Shown: positions 27,123 through 35,857 of the stretch, piece by piece
Layout of the letters: the number at the start of each line of letters is the position of its first letter
Position numbering within the stretch: position 1 is the first letter of the stretch
From: Acidovorax sp. 69
GTDB taxonomy: Bacteria; Pseudomonadota; Gammaproteobacteria; Burkholderiales; Burkholderiaceae_C
Length of the DNA: 64,000 bases
Direction of reading: 5' to 3'
NCBI RefSeq assembly: GCF_002797445.1
Contig: NZ_PGEP01000001.1
Coordinates: 2,418,501 to 2,482,500, forward strand
Program-made: the position numbers and the translations under genes
Notes under the pieces: model-generated
What the model saw: only the letters and a program-made list of their open reading frames with translations
Databases searched by the model: none
What the model was told of the DNA's origin: nothing

Positions 27123-28076
27123 ATGACCCATGCCGCCGCCCCCTCCAAACCCTTGTTGAACATTGCCGTGATGGGCGCGGGCGCCGTGGGCTGCTACTTC
27201 GGTGCCTTGCTCGCCCGGGCGGGCCATGCCGTCACGCTCATCGGGCGGCCTGCCCATGTGCAGGCGGTGTTACAGCAGGGGCTGCGCTTGCAGACGGCGG
27301 TGCTGGATGTGCAGGTGCCCATGTCGGCCAGCACCGAGGCCAGCGCTGTGCAGGGGGCCGACGTGGTGCTGTTCTGCGTCAAATCCTCGGATTCAGAAGA
27401 CGCCGCGCGCCAGATACGTCCGCATCTGGCCCCCGGCGCGCTGGTGCTGACCCTGCAGAACGGGGTAGACAACGACGAGCGCGTGCGCGCCGTGCTCGAC
27501 GCCAGCACGCCGGTGGCCGCTGCGGTGGTGTATGTGGCCACCGCCATGGGTGGGCCGGGGCACGTGGTGCACCACGGCCGGGGCGAGCTGGTGATTGCGC
27601 CATCGCCGCGCAGCGATGAGGTGGCCCGGCAGCTGACGGCGGCGGGTATTCCCACCCAGATTTCAGACAACGTGCGCGGCGCGCTCTGGGCCAAGCTGGT
27701 GCTCAACAGCGCCTACAACGCGCTCTCGGCCCTGTCGCAACAGCCCTATGGCCCGCTGGTGCAGGTGCCCGGCGTGACGCAGGTGATTGCCGACATCGTG
27801 GCCGAATGCCTGGCGGTGGCGGCGGCCGATGGGGTGACGATTCCGGGCGATGTGCAGGCCGCCGTGCGCGGCATCGCCACCACCATGCCTGGGCAGTTTT
27901 CATCGACCGCACAAGACCTGGCACGGGGCAAGCCCAGCGAGATTGACCACCTGAACGGCTACGTGGTGAAACGCGGTGCGGCGGTTGGGGTGCCCACGCC
28001 GTTGAACCACGCGCTGCAGGTGCTGGTGAAGCTGGCCGAGATGAAAGGTCAGCGGCCCGAGCCTTCGATGGGGTGA
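27123..28076 (+). CDS. Ketopantoate reductase (PanE/ApbA) family protein
   Basis: 317 residues. NADP-binding motif IAVMGAGAVGCYFGALLARAG at the N-terminus, FCVKSSDSEDAA, the catalytic Lys region GALWAKLVLNSAYNALSAL, and GKPSEIDHLNGYVV with the substrate-binding Ser/Glu and Asn. The family reduces 2-dehydropantoate to pantoate for coenzyme A synthesis. Many genomes of this group carry several paralogs, some acting on other 2-keto acids, so I give no gene symbol. ATG at 27123. It stands alone between marR and the toxin gene, with which it converges. Confidence 0.85.
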   Translation: MTHAAAPSKPLLNIAVMGAGAVGCYFGALLARAGHAVTLIGRPAHVQAVLQQGLRLQTAVLDVQVPMSASTEASAVQGADVVLFCVKSSDSEDAARQIRPHLAPGALVLTLQNGVDNDERVRAVLDASTPVAAAVVYVATAMGGPGHVVHHGRGELVIAPSPRSDEVARQLTAAGIPTQISDNVRGALWAKLVLNSAYNALSALSQQPYGPLVQVPGVTQVIADIVAECLAVAAADGVTIPGDVQAAVRGIATTMPGQFSSTAQDLARGKPSEIDHLNGYVVKRGAAVGVPTPLNHALQVLVKLAEMKGQRPEPSMG

Positions 28077-28119
28077 TTGCTGGCGGGTCAGCGCTGACGC
28101 GGCTGGGGTGCGGCCTGGT

Positions 28120-28761
28120 TCAGCGTCCCACCATCTGCTGCACCCACTGTGGCAAGTGGGGCACCAGTGGCGTGGTTTCATGCGACGTGCACACCGCCAC
28201 CAACTGAGGCCCGGTGGCGGTGACCTCGGCGCCGTCATACAGATACGACACGTTGGCCAGCCGAATCGCTTGGGTCAGGTTTTCCAGGGTGCGGGGGTAG
28301 CGGGCCAAAATGCGCTCAGGCGGCACGGCGTGCCCGCCTTCGCGCACGCGCTGCGCGACGCGGCCCAGCAGCCGGCTCGGGTCGTCCAGCGCCACCACGT
28401 ACAAGGCCACGGTGTAGCCACAGCGCTGGGCTTCTTCAATGAGGGCCAGTTTGGAGGGGTGCGAAAACACGGTTTCGCTGGCAAAGTCGGCGCCCTCGCG
28501 CAGCAGGGTGGCACGGCGCTCATCGGCCCAACGCCGGGCGGCTTCGGATCGCGCTTCAGGATCGGCAATGTGCTGCAGGTGCGCCTGTTCGTACAAATCG
28601 GCGTTCACAAACTCCAGCGGCGGCCCCAGGATGCCTTCGCGCACCAGGGCGCGGTACAGCGTGGATTTGCCCGCGCCGTTGGGGCCCGCCAGCAGATGGA
28701 ACCAGCGGGGCGGCTTGCGAATGCTGGATAGCGAGGAGGGCGCTTGCGGGCTTGCCACCAT
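28120..28761 (-). CDS. Zeta-toxin-like P-loop kinase
   Basis: 213 residues. Walker A GPNGAGKST near the N-terminus, then EFVNADLYEQ and FASETVFSHPSKLALI, the positions of the zeta-toxin substrate Asp and Thr/Glu residues. RVREGGHAVPPERILARYPR supplies the conserved arginines. Zeta toxins phosphorylate UDP-N-acetylglucosamine-type sugars and block wall synthesis. Chromosomal relatives of this length are often annotated only as zeta-toxin family. The upstream gene, directly adjacent, encodes a ParD-like ribbon-helix-helix protein, so the pair looks like a toxin-antitoxin operon. The start is either ATG 28761 or TTG 28770; the TTG would give a TTGA overlap with the upstream stop. Confidence 0.82.
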   Translation of the reverse strand: MVASPQAPSSLSSIRKPPRWFHLLAGPNGAGKSTLYRALVREGILGPPLEFVNADLYEQAHLQHIADPEARSEAARRWADERRATLLREGADFASETVFSHPSKLALIEEAQRCGYTVALYVVALDDPSRLLGRVAQRVREGGHAVPPERILARYPRTLENLTQAIRLANVSYLYDGAEVTATGPQLVAVCTSHETTPLVPHLPQWVQQMVGR

Positions 28762-28766
28762 GCGGT

Positions 28767-29105
28767 TCAAACGGCGGCGGTGGCTTTCGCCTGGTTCTCC
28801 AGCACCACCTCACGCACCCGCTGCGCCAAGGTGCCGCGCGTTTGTGCGGCCAGCAGGCGGGCGGTGAGGGCATCCACCGACGTGGGGGCTGCCGCTGCAG
28901 CGGTGCGCGAGGCGGCGGCTTCATATTGCTCAATGGCACTGCGGGCCTCTTGCACGCTCAGCCCGGTGTGCTCCACGATCTGGCCCAGTGTGGCCCAGTA
29001 CTCGATCTGGCTGGCCACCGAGCGGCGCATGGGCTGCGCGGCCTGGCGGGCTTGCTCCACCAGGTGGGCAGGGAGTTTGACGGACGAGAAAGGGGTGGCG
29101 GACAT
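28767..29105 (-). CDS. ParD-like (ribbon-helix-helix) antitoxin
   Basis: 112 residues. The N-terminus, SSVKLPAHLVEQARQAAQ then RRSVASQIEYWATLGQIVE, is the ribbon-helix-helix fold of ParD-like proteins, a strand plus two helices that bind DNA as a dimer. The C-terminal half is Ala-rich and helical, with LTARLLAAQTRGTLAQRVRE, and could wrap the toxin. The ATG at 29105 has CAGGAGA 8 bases upstream; the longer frame to 29309 is not conserved. The toxin gene follows immediately. The Shine-Dalgarno sequence overlaps one arm of a 29-base palindrome, which suggests autoregulation. Confidence 0.8.
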   Translation of the reverse strand: MSATPFSSVKLPAHLVEQARQAAQPMRRSVASQIEYWATLGQIVEHTGLSVQEARSAIEQYEAAASRTAAAAAPTSVDALTARLLAAQTRGTLAQRVREVVLENQAKATAAV

Positions 29106-29113
29106 GGCGATCT

Positions 29114-29142
29114 CCTGATTGGCGCATTTTGCGCCAATCAGG
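29114..29142. promoter_or_regulatory. Perfect palindrome, probable toxin-antitoxin operator
   Basis: CCTGATTGGCGC at 29114-29125 and GCGCCAATCAGG at 29131-29142 form perfect 12-base arms around ATTTT. The minus-strand right end contains the CAGGAGA ribosome site of the antitoxin. It could be both a DNA operator and an RNA hairpin near the start. Confidence 0.75.
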
Positions 29143-29185
29143 ATGGACTGGCAAATGGGGGCCACCATGCCCTGGGGTGTGCGCT

Positions 29186-31564
29186 TCAGCTGAACGCTTC
29201 TTCGTGCAGCCGTTCGCGCACCACCTGCGCCGCCTGCACCATGTGGCGCAACGCGGCTTCCGTCTCGGGCCAGCCCCGGGTTTTGAGGCCGCAGTCGGGG
29301 TTCACCCACAGGTTTTCTACTGGCACCACCTCGGCGGCTTTCTCCAGCAGCGCGGCCATCTCTTGCACGCTGGGCACGCGGGGCGAGTGGATGTCGTACA
29401 CGCCGGGGCCGATCTCGTTCGGGTACTTGAAGTCACCAAAACCTTGCAGCAGCTCCATGTCCGAGCGGCTGGTCTCGATGGTGATCACATCGGCATCCAT
29501 GGCCGCGATCGCGGGCAGGATGTCGTTGAACTCGCTGTAGCACATGTGGGTGTGGATCTGCGTGTCGCAGCGCACGCCGCTGGCACTGATGCGGAAGGCG
29601 CGCGTGGCCCGGTCGAGGTAGCTCTTCCACCCGGCGCGGCGCAGCGGCAGCCCTTCGCGGATGGCGGGCTCGTCGATCTGGATGATGGCGATGTCTGCGG
29701 CTTCCAGGTCGCACACCTCGTCGCGGATCGCCCAGGCGATCTGGTCGGCCGTTGTGGCGCGCGGCTGGTCGTCGCGCACAAAGCTCCACTGCAGGATGGT
29801 GATGGGGCCGGTGAGCATGCCCTTCATGGGCTTGGGCGTCAGGCTCTGCGCGTACTGCGTCCAGGCCACCGTCATGGGCGTGGGGCGGGCCACATCGCCG
29901 TAAATGATGGGCGGCTTCACGCAGCGCGAGCCATAGCTTTGCACCCAACCGTTGGCTGTGAAGGCAAAGCCATCGAGTTGCTCGCCAAAGTATTCGACCA
30001 TGTCATTGCGCTCGGCCTCGCCGTGCACCAGCACGTCAATGCCCAGTGCTTCCTGCTTGCGCACGGCCAGGGTGATTTCGGCTTCCATCTTCTGCTGGTA
30101 GTGCGCGGCATCGAGTGCCCCGCGTTTGAAGGCAGCACGCGCCGCACGGATCTCGGCCGTTTGTGGAAACGAGCCAATCGTGGTGGTGGGCAACAGCGGC
30201 AGCTTCAGCCGTGCACGCTGGGCCTTTTGTCGGGCAGGGAAGGCGCTGGTGCGCTGGTCGGCCCCGGGTGCCGCTACGGCCAGGCGGGCCGCCACGGTGG
30301 CGCGGTGCACACGCGGGCTGGCGCGGCGGGCGGCCAGGGCGGTGCGGGCGGCGTGCAGTTCGTCATCTACGGCGGCCTCTCCATCGACCAGTGCGCGAGA
30401 CAGCACACGCAGCTCATCGAGTTTTTCCACAGCAAATGCCAGCCAGGACTTCACCTCGGCGTCCAGCTGCGTCTCGGCCTGCAGGCTGAACGGCACATGC
30501 AGCAGCGAGCACGACGGCGCCAGCCACAGCTCGCCCTGGTGCTTGTCGGCCACGGGCCGCAGCTTTTGCAGCGCTGCATCTAGGTCGGTGCGCCAGATGT
30601 TGCGGCCATCCACAACGCCCACCGACAACACCTTGTGCGAGGGCAGCCAGTCGGCTACGCCCACCAGCTCGTCGGGTGCGCGCACGGCATCCACATGCAG
30701 GCCCGCTACCGGCAGCTGGCAGGCCAGGCGCAGGTTTTCGGCCAACGGCGAAAAATAGGTGGCCAGCAGCAGCTTGGGCGCACTGCGGGCGAGCTGCCAG
30801 TAGCTGGGCTCAAACGCATGGCGCCACGCATCGGGCAGGTCCAGGCCCAGGATGGGCTCGTCGATCTGCACCCATTCCACGCCCTGGGCCTTCAGGCGCG
30901 CCAGCACGGTTTCGTACACCGGCAGCAGTGACTCCAGCAGGCTGAAGCGGTCAAAGCCCGCCGTTTTGGATTTACCCAGCCACAGAAAGCTCAGCGGCCC
31001 CAGCAGCACGGCCTTGACGCGGTGGCCCAGGGCCTGGGCCTCGGCCACTTCGGCAAACAAGCGCTCGCTGGCAAGGTGGAACTGGGTATGGGCGCCGAAC
31101 TCGGGCACGAGGTAGTGGTAGTTGGTGTCGAACCACTTGGTCATCTCTAGCGCGGGCTGCCCTTCGGTGGTGTGCTTGGTGCTGCACCCGGCGCTGCAGC
31201 CCGCGTGGTCTTCGGTGGCGCGGGCCGACACCCCCCGCGCCATCGCAAAGTAGCGGGCCAGCTCGGGCGCGCCGCTGTCAAAGCCAAACCGCGCAGGCTC
31301 GCAGCCCAGCAGCTGGATGTGGTTGGCCACATGGTCGTACAGCGCAAAGTCGCCCACCGTCACAAAACCCAGGCCCGCCTCGGCCTGGGCCTGCCAGTGC
31401 AACTGGCGCAGCTGGGCGGCGGTGGCCTGCAGCTCGGCCTCAGTGCTGTCACCGCGCCAGAAGGATTCGAGCGCGAATTTCAACGCGCGCTGCGCCCCCA
31501 TGCGCGGAAAGCCCAGGGTGTGCGTGAGCACGGGGCGGCGGGTGATTGGAGCGGCGAGCGACAT
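29186..31564 (-). CDS. metE: Cobalamin-independent methionine synthase
   Basis: Transfers the methyl group of 5-methyltetrahydropteroyltri-L-glutamate to homocysteine. 792 residues, longer than E. coli MetE (753). The N-terminal half shows [21 protein letters not shown], and [18 protein letters not shown]. Zinc ligands of the C-terminal half are intact: His and Cys in [12 protein letters not shown], Glu in [11 protein letters not shown], Cys in [11 protein letters not shown]. Two insertions relative to the usual protein are visible: a Cys-containing stretch [16 protein letters not shown] at about 117-133, and a basic linker with [19 protein letters not shown] between the two halves. The ATG at 31564 is used; the frame is open to 31606. 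It is divergent from metR. Confidence 0.95.
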   Translation of the reverse strand: MSLAAPITRRPVLTHTLGFPRMGAQRALKFALESFWRGDSTEAELQATAAQLRQLHWQAQAEAGLGFVTVGDFALYDHVANHIQLLGCEPARFGFDSGAPELARYFAMARGVSARATEDHAGCSAGCSTKHTTEGQPALEMTKWFDTNYHYLVPEFGAHTQFHLASERLFAEVAEAQALGHRVKAVLLGPLSFLWLGKSKTAGFDRFSLLESLLPVYETVLARLKAQGVEWVQIDEPILGLDLPDAWRHAFEPSYWQLARSAPKLLLATYFSPLAENLRLACQLPVAGLHVDAVRAPDELVGVADWLPSHKVLSVGVVDGRNIWRTDLDAALQKLRPVADKHQGELWLAPSCSLLHVPFSLQAETQLDAEVKSWLAFAVEKLDELRVLSRALVDGEAAVDDELHAARTALAARRASPRVHRATVAARLAVAAPGADQRTSAFPARQKAQRARLKLPLLPTTTIGSFPQTAEIRAARAAFKRGALDAAHYQQKMEAEITLAVRKQEALGIDVLVHGEAERNDMVEYFGEQLDGFAFTANGWVQSYGSRCVKPPIIYGDVARPTPMTVAWTQYAQSLTPKPMKGMLTGPITILQWSFVRDDQPRATTADQIAWAIRDEVCDLEAADIAIIQIDEPAIREGLPLRRAGWKSYLDRATRAFRISASGVRCDTQIHTHMCYSEFNDILPAIAAMDADVITIETSRSDMELLQGFGDFKYPNEIGPGVYDIHSPRVPSVQEMAALLEKAAEVVPVENLWVNPDCGLKTRGWPETEAALRHMVQAAQVVRERLHEEAFS

Positions 31565-31672
31565 GGTGATTTCCTTCTTCTGAATGGAGCAATGCAATGA
31601 AGGCACCGATGGTCGCGCGGGCTCGTTTATTATTCAAATGAAAGTTTTAGATGATCAACTTGAAAATTAATA
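31565..31672. promoter_or_regulatory. metE / metR divergent control region
   Basis: 108 bases between the two start codons. An AT-rich part holds TTCAAATGAA at 31633-31642 and CTTGAA at 31659-31664, plus TGATCA at 31652-31657. These TTCA/TGAA half sites recall the MetR box (TGAA-N5-TTCA), but no exact copy is present. Confidence 0.45.
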
Positions 31673-32611
31673 ATGAACCAGTCCATTCTGGAAGTGCGCC
31701 ACCTGCGCACGCTGGTGGCCTTGCGCGACAGCGGCAGCTTGGTGCGGGCCGCGCAGTTGCTCAACCTCACGCAGTCGGCGCTGTCGCACCAGATCAAGCT
31801 GCTGGAAGACCGCTACGGCCAGCCGCTGTTCGAGCGCAAATCGGTGCCGCCGCAGTTCACCGCCGTGGGCGAGCGGCTGCTGGCGCTGGCCGATGGAGTG
31901 CTGCCCCAGGTGGAAGGGGCCGAGCGCGATATCGCCCGCTTTGTGCTGGGGCAGGGAGGGCAGATGCGCATTGCGGTGGAATGCCACACCTGCTTTGACT
32001 GGCTCATGCCCGCGATGGACGCCTTTCGCACCCGCTGGCCCGAGGTGGAGCTGGACATCGTGAGCGGCTTTCATGCCGACCCGGTGGGCCTGCTGCACCA
32101 GGGCCGGGCCGACGTGGCCATCGTGTCGGAGGTGGATGCGGACGAGGCGGGCGTGGACTACCACGCGCTGTTTGGCTTTGAGATCCGCGCGTTGCTGGCC
32201 AACACGCACCCGCTGGTAGCCAAGCCGCACTTGGCGGCAGATGACTTTGCCGACCAGACCATCATCACCTACCCCGTGCCCGACGAGATGCTCGATTTGA
32301 TCCGCCAGGTGCTGGAGCCCGCTGGTGTGCGCCCCCCGCGCCGCACCACCGAGCTCACGGTTGCCATGCTGCAGCTGGTGGCCAGCGGGCGCGGCGTGGC
32401 GGCGCTGCCGCTGTGGGCGGTGCAGAGTTATCTGGACCGGGGGTATGTCACAGCCCGGCCGATTGCTGTGGGGCCTGGCTCGAAGGGCTTGCGGGGTGAG
32501 CTGCACGCCGCAAGCCTGCCGGGCCTGTCGGCCAAGCCGTATCTGCAAGACTTTGTGCAGGTGACGCGGGACACGAGTTTTGTGACGCTGAAGGGCGTGG
32601 AGCTGTTGTAA
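31673..32611 (+). CDS. metR: LysR-family regulator MetR
   Basis: 312 residues. HTH is VRHLRTLVALRDSGSLVRAA followed by LNLTQSALSHQIKLLEDRYG, close to E. coli MetR. The effector domain includes IAVECHTCFDWLMPAMDAFR, which matches the MetR stretch with the homocysteine site, and later TELTVAMLQLVASGRGVAAL. MetR activates metE, with homocysteine as coregulator. The divergent position next to metE strongly supports the assignment. The ATG at 31673 lies 13 residues ahead of the HTH start. Confidence 0.92.
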   Translation: MNQSILEVRHLRTLVALRDSGSLVRAAQLLNLTQSALSHQIKLLEDRYGQPLFERKSVPPQFTAVGERLLALADGVLPQVEGAERDIARFVLGQGGQMRIAVECHTCFDWLMPAMDAFRTRWPEVELDIVSGFHADPVGLLHQGRADVAIVSEVDADEAGVDYHALFGFEIRALLANTHPLVAKPHLAADDFADQTIITYPVPDEMLDLIRQVLEPAGVRPPRRTTELTVAMLQLVASGRGVAALPLWAVQSYLDRGYVTARPIAVGPGSKGLRGELHAASLPGLSAKPYLQDFVQVTRDTSFVTLKGVELL

Positions 32612-32731
32612 CGGTGGTCGGGTTTGGGGTGAATGTTGTAGAACGGTTGGCTCATGAAATTGGCATTTCATGCACCCCATAATGTCCATGCACGCCACCC
32701 CTCGCTTTGTTCTTTTTTGCACTATTGCCTC

Positions 32732-34021
32732 ATGCCATACCAGCCCACCACCCCGTCTGTGATTCGTCCCCTCATGGTCGCCATGGCCATGGCCTTCACG
32801 CTGGCCACGGCCCAGGCCGCACCTGTGGCCGATGTGCATGCATTGGCCCAGAAAGAGCAGCAGCCGCTGCTCGATACCCTGCGCGACCTGGTGCACATCG
32901 AGTCGGGCAGCAAGGACATCGAGGGGCTCAATCAGATTGCTGAGCGCATTGCCAGCCAACTCAAGCAACTGGGCGGTGCGGTGGAGGTGCTGCAGACCAG
33001 CGATGTCTACCGCCTGGACGACACGCCCGAGAAGGTGGGCCCGGCCGTGCAGGCGGTGTTCAAGGGCACGGGCAGCCAAAAGATCATGCTGATTGCGCAC
33101 ATGGACACGGTGTACCTCAAGGGCATGCTCAAGGCCCAGCCGTTCCGCATTGAGGGCAACAGGGCCTATGGCCTGGGCATTTCGGACGACAAGCAGGGCA
33201 TTGCGCTCATCCTCCACACTGTGGCGGTGCTGCAAAAGCTCAACTTCAAGGACTACGGCACCCTCACTGTGCTGATCAATGGCGACGAAGAGATCAGCTC
33301 GCCCGGCTGGCGCAGCACCATCACCCGCGTCGCTGCCGAGCAGGATGTGGTGTTTTCCTTTGAAGGCGGCGGTACCGATGGCACCTTGCGCCTTGCCACC
33401 AGCGGCATCGGCGCGGCCTACCTCACGGTGCAGGGCAAGGCATCGCACGCCGGTGCCAAACCAGAAGACGGCGTCAATGCGCTGTACGAGCTGTCGCACC
33501 AGTTGCTGCAGATGAAGGACTTGTCTAAAACCGACGAGGGACTCAAGCTCAACTGGACCGTGTCCAAAGCTGGCACCAACCGCAACGTGATCCCGGCCGA
33601 AGCCACGGCCCAGGCCGATGCGCGTGCCCTCAAGGTGGCTGACTTTGACGGGCTTGAAAAAGCGCTGCAGGAGAAGATCAAGACCAAGTTGCTGCCTGGC
33701 TCCAAGGTGGATGCGAAGTTCGAGGTGCGCCGTCCGCCGCTGGAGGCCAGCGAGGCATCACGCCGCGTGGCGGGCTACGGCAAGGTCATCTACCAGGAGC
33801 TGGGCCTGCCGCTCTCTGTGGTGGAAAAAGCCACAGGCGGCGGTACCGATGCCGCTTTCGCGGCCCTTAAGACCAAGGGAGCAGTGGTCGAGGGGATGGG
33901 GTTGTCGGGCTATGGAGCCCACTCCAACGATGCCGAGTACGTGCAGATCAACACCATCGTGCCGCGCCTTTACTTGGCTACGCGCATGGTGATGGACATC
34001 TCCAAAGGTGTATTGAAGTAA
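32732..34021 (+). CDS. Exported M20-family metallopeptidase (glutamate carboxypeptidase type)
   Basis: 429 residues. Signal peptide with MVAMAMAFTLATAQAAP. Zinc-site residues: His and Asp in LIAHMDTVYLKG, Asp in GISDDKQGIALIL, Glu pair in NGDEEISSPGW, later Glu in FSFEGGGTDG and His in GLSGYGAHSNDAEY. This matches periplasmic carboxypeptidase G2-like enzymes, which release C-terminal glutamate from peptides or folates. The dimerisation domain starts around the SHAGAKPEDGVNALYE stretch. The ATG at 32732 suits the signal peptide; 32654 is open too. It stands alone, after metR. Confidence 0.88.
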   Translation: MPYQPTTPSVIRPLMVAMAMAFTLATAQAAPVADVHALAQKEQQPLLDTLRDLVHIESGSKDIEGLNQIAERIASQLKQLGGAVEVLQTSDVYRLDDTPEKVGPAVQAVFKGTGSQKIMLIAHMDTVYLKGMLKAQPFRIEGNRAYGLGISDDKQGIALILHTVAVLQKLNFKDYGTLTVLINGDEEISSPGWRSTITRVAAEQDVVFSFEGGGTDGTLRLATSGIGAAYLTVQGKASHAGAKPEDGVNALYELSHQLLQMKDLSKTDEGLKLNWTVSKAGTNRNVIPAEATAQADARALKVADFDGLEKALQEKIKTKLLPGSKVDAKFEVRRPPLEASEASRRVAGYGKVIYQELGLPLSVVEKATGGGTDAAFAALKTKGAVVEGMGLSGYGAHSNDAEYVQINTIVPRLYLATRMVMDISKGVLK

Positions 34022-34093
34022 TCGGGACGACGCGTTCCCGGTGGCGCGCCCTTTTCTGTCCCCGCTGGCGTATGCCAGTCGGTATTTTTCGCT

Positions 34094-35053
34094 TCAGTGG
34101 GTTGGAACGGGTGCGCGCAAGGTGCCCGTGGCGAAGAAGGATTCCAGGTTTTCCAACACCAGGTCGGCCATCGCGCGGCGGGTTTCGTGGGTGGCGCTAG
34201 CGGTGTGTGGGGTGAGAACCGCGTTGTCGAGTTCCATCAGTGCGGCGGGCACTTGCGGCTCGTTCTCGAACACGTCGAGACCGGCGCCGGCGATACGGCC
34301 TTGTTGAAGGGCCTCGACCAGCGCGGCCTCATCGACCACGGTACCGCGTGCCACATTGATCAGGTAGCCCTTGGGCCCCAGGGCATCAAGCACTTCGCGG
34401 TTGACCATGTGGTGGGTGGATGCACCACCGGCCACCGTCAGAACCAGGTAGTCGGCCCACTCGGCCAGTGCCAGAAGCGAGTCGAAACGGGGGAGTGTGG
34501 TGCCCTTGGCGATGCTGCGGTTGTAGTAGCCCACGTCCATGTGAAAGCCCGTGGCGCGCTCGGCCACCGCCAGGCCGATGCGGCCCATGCCGACGATCCC
34601 GAGGCGCTTGCCCGACACGCGCGTGAGCGGAGCGTAGCGGGCCTTGGGCCATTCACCACGGCGCACAAAACGGTCGCTGGCGGCCACGCCGCGCGAGACG
34701 TCGAGCATCAGTGCGAACGCCATGTCGGCCACGCAATCGTTGAGCACGTCGGGGGTGTAGCCCACGGGGATGCCGCGCGCATGCGCGGCGGCAACGTCCA
34801 GCGAGTCGAAGCCCACGCCGAAGCTGCTGATGACCTGCAGGTTCGCAAGCGCTGCGATCACTTCGCCCTTGAGCCCGATCGAAGCCGACGTGACCACGCC
34901 CGTGAAGCTGGCGCCATGCTCGGCCAGGAAAGCCGAAGGGTTGGCCTGGTCGGACAGGCAGACCACGTCGTAGCGGGCGGCCAAGTCGGTCTCCAGGGCG
35001 GGAAGTGGCAGGCGGGCGATCTGCAGGATGCGGGGCTGGGGGGCAGTGGTCAT
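34094..35053 (-). CDS. D-2-hydroxyacid dehydrogenase
   Basis: 319 residues. NAD(P)-binding motif LGIVGMGRIGLAVAERATGF, catalytic Arg region (LTVAGGASTHHMVNREVL), NVARGTVVDEAALVEALQQG with the conserved Glu further on in DVFENEPQVP, and catalytic His in AVLTPHTASAT. This places it among glyoxylate/hydroxypyruvate reductase-type enzymes. The substrate is not evident. The ATG at 35053 is used. It is next to, but probably not part of, the sugar-acid cluster at 35.8-40.3 kb; glyoxylate or tartronate-type acids would fit such a role. Confidence 0.88.
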   Translation of the reverse strand: MTTAPQPRILQIARLPLPALETDLAARYDVVCLSDQANPSAFLAEHGASFTGVVTSASIGLKGEVIAALANLQVISSFGVGFDSLDVAAAHARGIPVGYTPDVLNDCVADMAFALMLDVSRGVAASDRFVRRGEWPKARYAPLTRVSGKRLGIVGMGRIGLAVAERATGFHMDVGYYNRSIAKGTTLPRFDSLLALAEWADYLVLTVAGGASTHHMVNREVLDALGPKGYLINVARGTVVDEAALVEALQQGRIAGAGLDVFENEPQVPAALMELDNAVLTPHTASATHETRRAMADLVLENLESFFATGTLRAPVPTH

Positions 35054-35259
35054 TGCAAAGGAGTGGAAGGTGACGCTGCGTGAAGGCGTTGAGGTGGTCG
35101 GGGGGGGCGATAAATGTACGTGAGCCGCCATGGGGCCGTGGACCAGGGGCTGTATTTCCGAGGCTGGCGCGCGCTTGCGCCCGTGCCACCGGTGGAGCTG
35201 GCTTTGCCAGGCCACCGGCGGCGTCCCTTCAGAGGGGCGGCGCAAAGCGGCTCAGGGGG

Positions 35260-35718
35260 TCAGGTGCTTACACGCACTGCCTGGCGGGCCAGCAGCTTCC
35301 AGTCGCTGCCCTGTTGCTGCCAGACGCCCAGGATCTTGATCTGCACCTTGCCCGGCTTGCCCGAATCGTTGGTGTCGGCCGTCAGGGTGTGGCGCACGAT
35401 GGCGGTGTTGCCCACGACCTTGATGGTCTGGTCGCTGATGGCGATGGTCACGAAGTCGGACTTGCCTGCGAGCAGGTCACTGATGAAGCTGGACTTGGTG
35501 TCCACCTTGCCGCCCGAATGGCCGTAGCTCAGGTCGTCGGCCACAAGCTGGGCCAGCGCGGCCTGCGTCGGGTCGACCATGGCCACGCGCAGGCGCTCGG
35601 CGGCGATGGCCACCGATTGCTCGGCTGCGACACCTCCGGCAGGGCTGCTGGACGCGCAGCCTGCAAGCGTGGCAATGGCCAAGGCGGCTGCCGTGGCGAG
35701 GACGAATTGCTTGAACAT
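35260..35718 (-). CDS. DUF4440/SnoaL-like lipoprotein
   Basis: 152 residues. Lipoprotein signal MFKQFVLATAAALAIATLAG ending at a Cys. The rest looks like an NTF2-fold DUF4440 domain: AERLRVAMVDPTQAALAQLV, LSYGHSGGKVDTKSSFISDL, and TIKVVGNTAIVRHTL. This fold binds small molecules or is catalytic in some families; function here is unknown. The ATG at 35718 has GGAGA about 8 bases upstream, which decides it over the in-frame ATG at 35733. It lies between the dehydrogenase and kdgD on the same strand, but the kdgD terminator separates them. Confidence 0.8.
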   Translation of the reverse strand: MFKQFVLATAAALAIATLAGCASSSPAGGVAAEQSVAIAAERLRVAMVDPTQAALAQLVADDLSYGHSGGKVDTKSSFISDLLAGKSDFVTIAISDQTIKVVGNTAIVRHTLTADTNDSGKPGKVQIKILGVWQQQGSDWKLLARQAVRVST

Positions 35719-35824
35719 CTTGTCTGTCTCCATTGTTGTGTTTGATGAACCAGGATGGGCGTGCCACGGTGACACGGCCCGTTCGTGCACGGCCGATCGC
35801 GTCGCGGGATGTGCCATGGAAAAA

Positions 35825-35848
35825 GGGGCCTGGTGGATACCAGGCCCC
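35825..35848 (-). terminator. Rho-independent terminator of kdgD
   Basis: Perfect 10-bp stem GGGGCCTGGT/ACCAGGCCCC with GGAT loop. On the minus strand it is followed by TTTTTCC. Confidence 0.9.
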
Positions 35849-35857
35849 TTGGAGGAC

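Noticed and set aside
28087..28098. GTCAGCGCTGAC palindrome between panE-like and toxin genes
   Set aside because: A 12-base perfect palindrome with no loop or T-run between convergent genes; expected by chance often enough that I assign no role.
31565..31672. Cobalamin or SAM riboswitch ahead of metE
   Set aside because: The gap to metR is only 108 bases and AT-rich, and no B12 box or SAM-type helices are visible.
31667..33499. Open frame of 610 codons on the minus strand across metR and the M20 peptidase gene
   Set aside because: It spans two well-supported plus-strand genes and has His/Gln/Arg-rich shadow composition.
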